DNA of 64,000 bases from UBA7672 sp036733305 (GTDB taxonomy: Bacteria; Pseudomonadota; Alphaproteobacteria; Caulobacterales; Hyphomonadaceae), in NCBI GenBank assembly GCA_036733305.1, contig DAINAT010000005.1:1-64000 (forward strand), written 5' to 3'. The notes under the pieces are model-generated. The model did no database searches. It was not told the DNA's origin and saw only the letters and a program-made list of their open reading frames with translations. Of this stretch, positions 41,547-49,659 are shown piece by piece. The translations under genes were made by a program, and so were the position numbers. How positions within the stretch are numbered: position 1 is the first letter of the stretch; each line of letters opens with the position of its first letter.

Positions 41547-43592
41547 CTAACGCGCCGCCCATGAACGCGCGAGCAGCGAACTGCCCGTCGCCGCCGCCAG
41601 CCTGCTCCGCAGACCTTGGACCGCATGCATCGAGCCTGGCTCGCTCAGGTGGGCGTTATCAAAATACCAGACCTCGCCGTCCTTTGCGAAGCGACAGGAT
41701 TGTTGCGCGCAGAATTCATCGGCCAGATTGACGAAGCTCGCATCTTCGCGACGCCCGACAATCTTCCGTATCTGCTCATTCGCCTGAAGAACGGCAGAGC
41801 TGGTGAATTCAGGGCCTGCAATCTCGTCCGTAAGGCCTGGAGAGCCAACGAGCGCATCGATGGCTTGGCGGCGTAACGGCAGTGTAAGACCCATTGCGTA
41901 TCGCGGCACGTTGAACGTCATCGCGGGTACATCGCCAAGCACCACGACTTCCTTGTCCGCCGCGCGCAGCATGTCGATCATTCCGTTCAAGCCGGTCTCG
42001 AGCGCAGTCTGACGATCCATCGGCGTCGTCATGTCCTCGGCAGAAACCCAGGAATCGAGCGCCCAGGCCGCGGCCAGCACGACCAGCTTGATATCCGGAT
42101 CTGACGTGATCTCCGTAACCGCCTTGCGAAGATAACTGGCGCATTCACCAGGTTGCGGCGTGTACCACGGCTGCTTAACGGTCACGCCCGCCAAGGGCGT
42201 ACACGCGGACTTCACGTAGAAGAGCGGCCGGATGCCCTGTTCAAGCGCCAGCTCCGTAAGCCCCCCACCCAATGCGGCGGCATGACTGTCGCCGAAAATC
42301 GCCATCGCCGCCTTCCCCTTCGGACCCGGAAGGCATTCTTCGTTACGCAGGATGTCGACGTCGCCATAGTCGCGAAGGCAGCGCGTTCCTCGTCCGCCCT
42401 CAACAACGCGCTCGATTGCCAGGGTGCTGGCGGGCAAGCGCTGGCTTAGCCCGTCGCTCACGCGGAAGGCGGTCAGCGCAAACACTGCAGCAACACCTGC
42501 CGCCACATATCGCACAAGGATCGCGGGCGCCGACATTTTGCGATGACGGAACGGCTGCTCCACCCAGCGCCACGAAACGATCGCCAAAAGGAAAGAGATA
42601 GCGGCCAGCAGCAGCATCGCCAGCAGCGGCGGCGCGCCCGGCGACGCAATACGCGCGAACGTCATCAGCGGCCAATGCCACAAGTACCAAGAGTATGAGA
42701 TCAAACCAATGAACACCATCGGCCCTGCGGACAGCAGGTGACGGTTGACGAAACTGCCGTGTGAATTCAGCAGCAAGGCAGCGCCCGCCACCGGCGCAAT
42801 CATCGGCCAACCCGGCACCGGCGTATGCGCGTTGAATATTGCGATGCTTGCAGCAATCAGCCCGAGGCCGAGCGCGCCTTGCGCCTCGACCACCCACTTC
42901 GGCGATTTCGACTGATTGCCGGTCTCTTTGTGAACGCACGCGAGAAGCGCGCCAATAGCCATCTCCCAGGCGCGCGCAGGCAGCAGATAGAAAGCAGCCT
43001 GAGGATCAACCGCGATCATCACCTGTGCGAGGACGAACGACGCCACCGTCAGCCCCGCGAGCACAAACATCTGCTTCCGCGAAGTCAGCTTGGCGATGGC
43101 CAGCAGCAGGAAGGGGAAGACCACATAGAACTGCTCCTCGACGCCGAGCGACCAGGTCATCAGCAACGGGTCGAAGTGTGCGCTGGGCGTGAAATAACCA
43201 GTGCCCTGCCAAAAGCGGATGTTGGCCACGCCAGCAAGCGCCGAGATTGCGCTGGAGCTGAACGCCTTGAGCTCCATCGACGTCAGGAAGACGAGGCCAA
43301 ACGCAGAGGCCGCCAGCACCACGACTATCAGGGCCGGAAGGATGCGGCGCGCGCGGCGTGCGTAGAATTCAGTAAACTTGAACCGCTTCTCGCTGACCTC
43401 GCGCAGCAGGATGCCGCCGATCAGGTAACCCGATATGACAAAGAAGATGTCGACGCCGACAAAACCGCCCGGCAGGAACGCCAGACCGGCATGGTAAAGA
43501 ACCACAGATGTAACCGCGATAGCGCGCAGGCCATCAATGTCGCGGCGATAAGCCGAATCGGCACGAGCGCCCGATGCGCCAGAAAGAGACAT
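41547..43592 (-). CDS. OafA/YrhL-type acyltransferase with C-terminal SGNH domain
   Basis: The chosen ATG places the family signature YRRDIDGLRAIAVTSVVLYH (residues 15-34) near the N-terminus, giving 681 residues. About ten transmembrane helices form the acyltransferase-3 domain, including GGFVGVDIFFVISGYLIGGI and TWSLGVEEQFYVVFPFLLLA. A periplasmic SGNH-hydrolase domain follows, with the GDSH block AIFGDSHAAALGGGL and the late catalytic Asp-x-x-His DNAHLSEPGSM. Such proteins O-acetylate lipopolysaccharide, peptidoglycan or exopolysaccharide. The ribosome binding site is weak, so the start could be upstream. Confidence 0.88.
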   Translation of the reverse strand: MSLSGASGARADSAYRRDIDGLRAIAVTSVVLYHAGLAFLPGGFVGVDIFFVISGYLIGGILLREVSEKRFKFTEFYARRARRILPALIVVVLAASAFGLVFLTSMELKAFSSSAISALAGVANIRFWQGTGYFTPSAHFDPLLMTWSLGVEEQFYVVFPFLLLAIAKLTSRKQMFVLAGLTVASFVLAQVMIAVDPQAAFYLLPARAWEMAIGALLACVHKETGNQSKSPKWVVEAQGALGLGLIAASIAIFNAHTPVPGWPMIAPVAGAALLLNSHGSFVNRHLLSAGPMVFIGLISYSWYLWHWPLMTFARIASPGAPPLLAMLLLAAISFLLAIVSWRWVEQPFRHRKMSAPAILVRYVAAGVAAVFALTAFRVSDGLSQRLPASTLAIERVVEGGRGTRCLRDYGDVDILRNEECLPGPKGKAAMAIFGDSHAAALGGGLTELALEQGIRPLFYVKSACTPLAGVTVKQPWYTPQPGECASYLRKAVTEITSDPDIKLVVLAAAWALDSWVSAEDMTTPMDRQTALETGLNGMIDMLRAADKEVVVLGDVPAMTFNVPRYAMGLTLPLRRQAIDALVGSPGLTDEIAGPEFTSSAVLQANEQIRKIVGRREDASFVNLADEFCAQQSCRFAKDGEVWYFDNAHLSEPGSMHAVQGLRSRLAAATGSSLLARSWAAR

Positions 43593-43807
43593 CTGTCGTG
43601 AACCCGACTTCCCAACCGCTTCGCGGCCTTCAAGAACCATTCGGGAGCAACATCCGTACCAGTGCGCTCGCTGATTAACCGGATCGGACGACGCCCAATT
43701 GAGCACCGCGATCCACCGTTCGTCCCTCTCCCCCAGATAGTTAAAATGCCTGGTTGCGTCGTGTCCGAAGCAGCGCGACAACGCGCCAATACATTCAGGA
43801 GCGTCCC

Positions 43808-44584
43808 ATGGCCCGCACCGCAATCGTCACCGGATCAACCAGCGGCATCGGCGAAGGTATCGCCCGCGCCCTCGCAGCCGCTGGCAACAACATCGTCCTC
43901 AACGGCTTCGGCGACGCCGCCGCCATCGAGGCGATCCGCTCGAGCATCGAAACCGAACACAAGGTGAAATGCCTCTATTCCGGCACCGATATGACGAAGC
44001 CCGATCAGATCGAGGCCATGTTCGCCACCGCCGCCGAAGCCTTCGGAACAGTCGACATCGTCGTCAACAATGCCGGCGTCCAGCACGTCTCGCCGATCGA
44101 GGATTTCCCGGTCGACAAGTGGAACCTCATCATCAACCTGAACCTCAACTCAGCCTTCCACACCACGCGCCTCGCCTTCCCCGGCATGAAAAAGCAGAAG
44201 TGGGGCCGCATCATCAATATCGCGTCCGCCCACGCACTGGTCGCCTCGCCCTTCAAGAGCGCCTACGTCTCGGCGAAGCACGGCCTGCTCGGCATGACCA
44301 AGACGATCGCCCTCGAAGGCGCAACCTTCGGCATCCGCTGCAACGCCATCTGCCCCGGCTACGTCCACACGCCGCTGGTCGACGGCCAGATCAACGACAC
44401 GGCCAAGGCGCGCAACATGACGCCGCAAGACGTCATCAACAACGTCATCCTCGCCGCCCAGCCGACGAAGGAATTCGTTAAGGTGACCGACATCGCCCAA
44501 CTGGCCGTCTTCCTCACCACCGAAGCCGCCAACCAGATCAACGGCACATCGCTCTCAATCGACGGCGGCTGGGTCGCGCAGTAA
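43808..44584 (+). CDS. bdhA: 3-hydroxybutyrate dehydrogenase (SDR)
   Basis: The 258-residue SDR matches D-3-hydroxybutyrate dehydrogenase closely. It has TGSTSGIG (9-16), NNAGVQHVSPIEDFP (about 90-104), NIASAHALVASPFKSAYVSA with the catalytic Tyr-x-x-x-Lys, and the family-specific ICPGYVHTPLVDGQI (about 182-196). The protein oxidises 3-hydroxybutyrate from polyhydroxybutyrate breakdown to acetoacetate. It agrees with the polyester cluster 8 kb downstream, although the genes are not in one operon. An AGGAG ribosome binding site precedes the ATG. Confidence 0.9.
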   Translation: MARTAIVTGSTSGIGEGIARALAAAGNNIVLNGFGDAAAIEAIRSSIETEHKVKCLYSGTDMTKPDQIEAMFATAAEAFGTVDIVVNNAGVQHVSPIEDFPVDKWNLIINLNLNSAFHTTRLAFPGMKKQKWGRIINIASAHALVASPFKSAYVSAKHGLLGMTKTIALEGATFGIRCNAICPGYVHTPLVDGQINDTAKARNMTPQDVINNVILAAQPTKEFVKVTDIAQLAVFLTTEAANQINGTSLSIDGGWVAQ

Positions 44585-44587
44585 GCG

Positions 44588-45424
44588 TCAGCCAAACGGC
44601 ACAACCTTGTTGTCGCTGTCGTGTCCGATATCGGCGCGGCCGAGATAGGGAATGCCGGAACGCTCGCACCAGAAGCGCGCCACGTCTTCCTCGGTCATTT
44701 CGAAATCCGGGTCATTCTTCGGCACAGCCGAACACCGCCCGAGTCGAATGCCCGCGCACGTCCGCACATTCGCGTTCGACGTCACGTGATAGAAGTACCG
44801 GTCGATCCGGTACATGTACTCGCCCACATCCTCGAGCATCAGCACATGCCCCTTCAGCGGCGGCTCCAGCGGCGTGCCCAGCAACTGGCTCAGGATCGTC
44901 AGGTTGAACGCCAGGTTCGGATGGCCCGGCGTCGTTCCCCGCTCCAGCGGCCACGACGCGCCCTCGAACAGCCAGGCCAGCCCACGCTTCACCGCCTGCT
45001 CGCCATCCTCCCGAATGAGGTCCACCGGCATCGGCCCATGCGCGACCTGCTTGAACCCCGCCTTGTAGAGCCCCGCCAGCAGGAAGCCCGCATCGGAATA
45101 CCCGAGCCACTTCTTCGCCCGCGCCGCCGCGTTCAGCTGCGGGATCGCGATCTCCGCCACCCGGCACGCGCCATATCCGCCCCGCGCCAGCCACAGCGCA
45201 TCAAACCCCGGATCATTCGCCACCTCGACCAGCGCCGCGATCCGCTCCTCGTCCGTCCCGGCAAAATGCCCCGCCTGCCGAAAGCATTGCGGATGGAACA
45301 CCAGCTCCGCCCGGCCCTCGGTCAGCTGCTTCACCAGATCGGAAGCCTTCTCCGCCATCTTGGGCGACATGCGGGTTCCGGGGGCCACGGACCCGATACG
45401 GAACACCTTTTCACTTGACCCCAT
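44588..45424 (-). CDS. ldcA: LD-carboxypeptidase (peptidase S66)
   Basis: The 278-residue protein has all S66 features: ARGGYG (80-85), the nucleophile Ser110 in GYSD, the LEDVGEYMYRIDR block with Glu198, and the C-terminal His268 in IGHDSD. It should remove the terminal D-alanine from recycled murein tetrapeptides in the cytoplasm, as no signal peptide is present. It is divergent from a Mur-ligase gene across 27 bases. That arrangement supports a joint role in peptidoglycan recycling. Confidence 0.9.
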   Translation of the reverse strand: MGSSEKVFRIGSVAPGTRMSPKMAEKASDLVKQLTEGRAELVFHPQCFRQAGHFAGTDEERIAALVEVANDPGFDALWLARGGYGACRVAEIAIPQLNAAARAKKWLGYSDAGFLLAGLYKAGFKQVAHGPMPVDLIREDGEQAVKRGLAWLFEGASWPLERGTTPGHPNLAFNLTILSQLLGTPLEPPLKGHVLMLEDVGEYMYRIDRYFYHVTSNANVRTCAGIRLGRCSAVPKNDPDFEMTEEDVARFWCERSGIPYLGRADIGHDSDNKVVPFG

Positions 45425-45451
45425 ACGCCACCCGCTGAGACACCAAATTCT

Positions 45452-46885
45452 ATGGCCGATTCAAAGACGACCCTCTCACACACCGGACCCTACTTCTTCT
45501 GCGGCATCGGCGGCAGTGGAATGTTGCCGCTGGCCCTGATCGTCAAAGGCCGTGGCTACGACGTCGAAGGTTCCGACCGCTCTCTGGATGCTGGCCGCAC
45601 CGCGTCGAAATTCGACTTCCTGAAAGCCCGCGGCATTGGCCTCCACCCGCAGGACGGCTCGGGCGTCACTCGCAAGGAGCAACTCCTCGTCACCTCCGCC
45701 GCCGTTGAAGATACCGTGCCGGACGTGGTCGCCGCAAAACAACTCGGCTGCCCGCAAGTCTCCCGCCCGCAGCTCCTCGCCGAACTCGTGAACTCTGCCC
45801 GCATCTCCATCGCCGTCGGCGGCACCTCCGGCAAATCCACCACCACCGGCATGATCGGGTGGATTCTCTACGCCACCCGCCGCGACCCCACGGTCATGAA
45901 CGGCGCCGTGATGAAGAACTTCGTCGCCGGCGATTTCCCCTTCGCCTCCGCCATCGTCGGTGAGGGCGACATCTTCGTCTCCGAAGTCGACGAAAGCGAC
46001 GGCTCCATCGCCCTCTACAATCCGACCATCGCCGTGCTCAACAACATCGCGCTCGACCACAAGTCGATGGACGAACTCCGCCGCCTGTTCACCGACTTTG
46101 TCGCCAAGGCGCAGGTCGCCGTCTTCAATCTCGACAACGATGAAACGCGCGCTCTCTACGCCAAGCTGAAACCACCCAACGCGCTCACCTACTCCCTCAC
46201 CGACACCAGCGCCGACTTCTCCATCTCCGACCTCGTGACCCAGCCCGATGGCATGTCCTGCATCGTCATCGAACGCGAGACCGGCGATCGTCAGCGCATC
46301 TGCCTGCAGACGCCCGGCCGCCACAACCTGTCGAACGGCCTCGCCGCCATCGCCGCTGCCCGCGCCTGCGGGCTCGGCCTGCGCGAAGCCACCATGGCGC
46401 TGATGAACTTCGTCGGCATCCGCCGCCGCCTCGAAGTCGTCGGCACCGCCAAGGACATCACCGTCATCGACGATTTCGGGCACAACCCCGACAAGATCGC
46501 CGCCACCCTCGCCACGCTCCACCAATTCCCCGGCCGCCTGCTCGTGATGTGGCAGCCGCACGGCTACGGCCCGATCCGCCAGATGAAAGACCAGTTCATC
46601 GAAATGTTCGCCCGCGATCTCGGCCCGCGGGACATTCTCCTGCTCCCCGAGCCCGCCTATTTCGGCGGCACGGTCGACCGCTCGATGGGATCGAACGTCA
46701 TCACCGGGGGCGTCACCGCACACGGCAAGCAGGCCCACGCCCTGCCAGACCGCGCGGCCTGCGGCGACAAGCTCGTCGAACTCGCCCAACCCGGCGACCT
46801 CATCGTCATCATGGGCGCAAGAGACGACACGCTCTCCGAATTCGCCGCGGACGTCCTCAAGCGCGTCGGCGAAAAAGACCTGTAG
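45452..46885 (+). CDS. Mur ligase of the MurC/Mpl type, probable murein-peptide ligase
   Basis: The 477-residue protein has the three-domain Mur ligase plan. An N-terminal Rossmann domain begins with FFCGIGGSGMLPLALIVKGR. The central ATP-binding domain has the P-loop GGTSGKSTTTG (123-133), EVDESDGS and LNNIALDHKSMDEL, and a C-terminal domain carries DDFGHNPDKIAATL and GRLLVMWQPHGYGP. The Ser-Gly-Lys-Ser P-loop departs from the usual H-G-K-T of MurC. Divergence from ldcA suggests Mpl, which re-attaches recycled tripeptide to UDP-MurNAc, but a MurC role cannot be excluded. Confidence 0.85.
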   Translation: MADSKTTLSHTGPYFFCGIGGSGMLPLALIVKGRGYDVEGSDRSLDAGRTASKFDFLKARGIGLHPQDGSGVTRKEQLLVTSAAVEDTVPDVVAAKQLGCPQVSRPQLLAELVNSARISIAVGGTSGKSTTTGMIGWILYATRRDPTVMNGAVMKNFVAGDFPFASAIVGEGDIFVSEVDESDGSIALYNPTIAVLNNIALDHKSMDELRRLFTDFVAKAQVAVFNLDNDETRALYAKLKPPNALTYSLTDTSADFSISDLVTQPDGMSCIVIERETGDRQRICLQTPGRHNLSNGLAAIAAARACGLGLREATMALMNFVGIRRRLEVVGTAKDITVIDDFGHNPDKIAATLATLHQFPGRLLVMWQPHGYGPIRQMKDQFIEMFARDLGPRDILLLPEPAYFGGTVDRSMGSNVITGGVTAHGKQAHALPDRAACGDKLVELAQPGDLIVIMGARDDTLSEFAADVLKRVGEKDL

Positions 46886-47032
46886 GTCTGCAAGCTGCTA
46901 CGCGGGCGACAACACGCCGCGCCAGCGATCCCACGCGTGAGCGCGCGATCCCTAACGAATGCCCGCATCGTAACAAATTCGTCGTGCAGAAGCCTCAAAA
47001 AGTTCACTTATAACAAGTGTTCCGCAACGGTA

Positions 47033-47060
47033 GTTACCCGGCACGTAAAGCGCCGGGGTA
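47033..47060 (+). promoter_or_regulatory. Hairpin over the ribosome binding site of a TonB receptor
   Basis: TTACCCGGC (47033-47041) pairs with GCCGGGGTAA (47051-47060) with one bulge. The right arm contains the GGGG that would serve as ribosome binding site for the ATG at 47064. When folded the site would be hidden, which suggests control at the level of translation. No ligand-binding fold was recognised. Confidence 0.4.
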
Positions 47061-47063
47061 ATC

Positions 47064-49466
47064 ATGACCAAGCTCAACCTTCTGTCCACATCCGCCTTCA
47101 TCGTGTTCGGCCTGGCAAGCCCATTCACCGCCCTGGCCCAGACTCAGCCCACGCCCGCGGCTGACGAGGAAAACCGCGACCGCGTTGTCGTCACGGCGCA
47201 GAAGCAGGAGCAGGCGCTGATCGACGTTCCGATCAACATCTCCGTCGCCAATCAGGCGATGCTCGACCTGCTCAACACCGATGACATCGAAGAATACGCC
47301 GACTACGTGCCGGGCCTGCAGGTCCAGGCGCAAAGCCTCAACGCCTCTTCCTACTCGCTGCGCGGCGTGACGTCGGATGGCGGCCGCCCCCGCGTGGCCG
47401 TGTTCGAGAACGGCGTCTCGATCGGCGCTCCGCGCTTCGCGGCCAACACGGCCATGTACGATCTCGAGCGCATCGAGGTGGTGAAAGGCCCGCAGGCCAC
47501 GCTGTTCGGCCAGGGCACGCTCACCGGCGGCATCAACTTCATTCAGAACCGCGCATCGCTTGCTGGCAATGAAGGCTGGGCCAAGCTCGATGGCGGCGAC
47601 TACGGCTACATCCGTGGCGAAGCCGGCTACAACCTCGTCGTGGGTGAAAACGCCGCCGTCCGCATCGCCGGTCTCATCAAGAACCGCGATGGCTACGTGC
47701 CCAACGTCTCCAACGGCCCCGACATGATGGGCCAGGACACCACCGCCGTCCGCCTCGCCGCCGCATGGGAGCCGCTCGACCGTCTGCGCGCTGATCTCAT
47801 CGTGAACTACGAGGAGAACGACTCCACCGGCACGCAGTTCAAATCCGGCGTCTTCGCCCCTGCCGGCGGCGACCTCAGCCCCTACACCGGCACGGCCAAC
47901 AACATCACGAGCTCGCAGCTGCGCGACTATCTCGGCGCCGATCGCGAGATCTTCTCGGTCACCGCCAACCTCGCCTGGGAACTGAACGACGACTGGACCC
48001 TCACCTCCACCACCGCGACCCGCTCGCTCCACAACCTCGAAGCCTTCGACTCGGACGGCTCGGCCATGTCGCTCCTGCAGTTCGCTTCAGTCGACAACGC
48101 CCACGTCTGGAGCCAGGAACTGCGCTTCAACTTCGACAATGGCGGCCCACTGTCGGCCTTCTTCGGCGGTAACTACTACACGCAGGATCACTCCGTCCGT
48201 CTGCGCTTCAACACTGAAGAAGCACGCGCACAGGCCTTCCTCGCCCCGCAACTCGTCGCTGGCGTCAACGCGCAGATGCGCACCAACTTCACGGTCGCAA
48301 CGTTCAAGCAGTTCATGGCCGCCAACGGCATCCCGGGCGCCGCTAACTTCGACAACCTGATCAACCCGATGCCGATCTCCGCCCTGCTCGCGCTCCAGGG
48401 CCGGATCGTTCCGTTGCAAACCGACCACGTCGAGGAAACCTTCTCGAACGGCGAACAGACCAGCTACGACCTGTTCGGCGACGCATCGTGGAAAGTCACC
48501 GACAGCATCACCCTCACCGGTGGCCTTCGCTACACCAAGGACGAGATCTATTCCGACTCGCTGGTCTACATCGTGAAAGGCAACCCGGCGCTCGGCGGCC
48601 GGCGCAACGCCGTCACCGGCGGCACCACGCTGGTCTCCACCGACAGCCAGGGCGTTCCGGCTTCGCGCAGCTACGACACCGATGGCGAATTCACCTGGCG
48701 CCTTAACGCCGCCTGGCGTCTCAACGACGACACCAACGTCTGGGCCGCCGCCGGCCGTGGCCGCCGCCCGCCGTCGCTTTCGTCCAACGTCCGCGAAGCA
48801 ACCGGCTTCGAGGTCGTGGATCAGGAAACCTACGACAACGTCGAACTCGGCCTCTACACGGAAACCCTCGACAACCGCCTGCACCTGACGGCCTCGACCT
48901 ACTATGGCGAGTACAAGAACTTCCAGACCACGCGTTACGATGTCAGCCAGGGCTCCTTCATCACCGAGAACTCCGGTAACGCCACCACCTACGGTCTTGA
49001 ACTCGACGGTCGCTTCGAAGCCGCCGACTTCCTCGACCTCTACGCCACCTACGCCTACACGCACGCCCGCTATGACAAGACCGACGAAGACGGCAACCCG
49101 CTGGAATACGCTGGCAACCGCTTCCGCCTGTCGCCGCAGAACTCCTTCTCGCTCGCTGCGGACTTCCACACGCAGTGGGGTGATCTCGGCAAGGTCTACT
49201 TCGCACCCAGCTATGTCTGGAAAAGCTCGCACTACTTCGAAGACGACAACGATCCGTGGGAATTCCAGAAAGCCTACGCCATCCTTGACCTGAAGATCGG
49301 CTTCGACTCGCACGACGGCCGTTGGGGCGGCAGCGTCTATCTCGAGAACGCGCTCGATAAGGAATACCTCATCGACGCCGGCAACACGGGCGGCGAGTTC
49401 GGCATACCCACCTACATCCGCGGCGTCCCGAAAATGCTCGGCGCCGGCGTGTGGGTGAAGTTCTAG
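47064..49466 (+). CDS. TonB-dependent outer-membrane receptor
   Basis: The 800-residue precursor has a signal peptide (MTKLNLLSTSAFIVFGLASP, cleavage after ALA). The TonB-box region reads RDRVVVTAQKQEQALIDVPI. A plug domain follows (about 45-165), with SLRGVTSDGGRPRVAVFENG, the LERIEVVKGPQATLFGQGT signature and GGINFIQNRA. The remainder is a beta-barrel ending in ...AGVWVKF with the aromatic last residue. It imports an unknown large nutrient at the outer membrane. Similar receptors in this order often take up plant or algal oligosaccharides or peptides. It has a hairpin-covered translation start. Confidence 0.9.
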   Translation: MTKLNLLSTSAFIVFGLASPFTALAQTQPTPAADEENRDRVVVTAQKQEQALIDVPINISVANQAMLDLLNTDDIEEYADYVPGLQVQAQSLNASSYSLRGVTSDGGRPRVAVFENGVSIGAPRFAANTAMYDLERIEVVKGPQATLFGQGTLTGGINFIQNRASLAGNEGWAKLDGGDYGYIRGEAGYNLVVGENAAVRIAGLIKNRDGYVPNVSNGPDMMGQDTTAVRLAAAWEPLDRLRADLIVNYEENDSTGTQFKSGVFAPAGGDLSPYTGTANNITSSQLRDYLGADREIFSVTANLAWELNDDWTLTSTTATRSLHNLEAFDSDGSAMSLLQFASVDNAHVWSQELRFNFDNGGPLSAFFGGNYYTQDHSVRLRFNTEEARAQAFLAPQLVAGVNAQMRTNFTVATFKQFMAANGIPGAANFDNLINPMPISALLALQGRIVPLQTDHVEETFSNGEQTSYDLFGDASWKVTDSITLTGGLRYTKDEIYSDSLVYIVKGNPALGGRRNAVTGGTTLVSTDSQGVPASRSYDTDGEFTWRLNAAWRLNDDTNVWAAAGRGRRPPSLSSNVREATGFEVVDQETYDNVELGLYTETLDNRLHLTASTYYGEYKNFQTTRYDVSQGSFITENSGNATTYGLELDGRFEAADFLDLYATYAYTHARYDKTDEDGNPLEYAGNRFRLSPQNSFSLAADFHTQWGDLGKVYFAPSYVWKSSHYFEDDNDPWEFQKAYAILDLKIGFDSHDGRWGGSVYLENALDKEYLIDAGNTGGEFGIPTYIRGVPKMLGAGVWVKF

Positions 49467-49483
49467 CAGCGACAACGTCTACC

Positions 49484-49515
49484 GGACGCCTCCCCGCAAT
49501 CGGCCGGAGGCGTCC
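49484..49515 (+). terminator. GC hairpin after the TonB receptor
   Basis: GGACGCCTCC (49484-49493) pairs perfectly with GGAGGCGTCC (49506-49515), 18 bases after the receptor stop. No T-run follows, so termination may be incomplete. Confidence 0.5.
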
Positions 49516-49548
49516 CTATCCCCCGAAGAAGCGCTTCGGCGCAGTACA

Positions 49549-49576
49549 CGCCTTCCCTTTGAAAAAGGGGAAGGCG
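49549..49576. terminator. Second hairpin before the acylase gene
   Basis: CGCCTTCCC (49549-49557) pairs with GGGAAGGCG within 49568-49576, followed by TTCTTG. Together with the hairpin 50 bases upstream it may isolate the acylase gene from the receptor gene, or sit in the acylase leader. Confidence 0.4.
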
Positions 49577-49659
49577 TTCTTGCTCGTGCCGCGCCCTGAT
49601 AGCGTTGTTCCCGTCCCGACCTTGATCTACCTTCCCCGAAAACACGGGAAGAAAACGCC

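Noticed and set aside
47034..49475. Long minus-strand frames (332 and 462 residues) antisense to the TonB receptor
   Set aside because: They lie wholly within a well-supported receptor gene and translate to Val/Gly/Asp-rich sequence typical of the reverse of a barrel gene.
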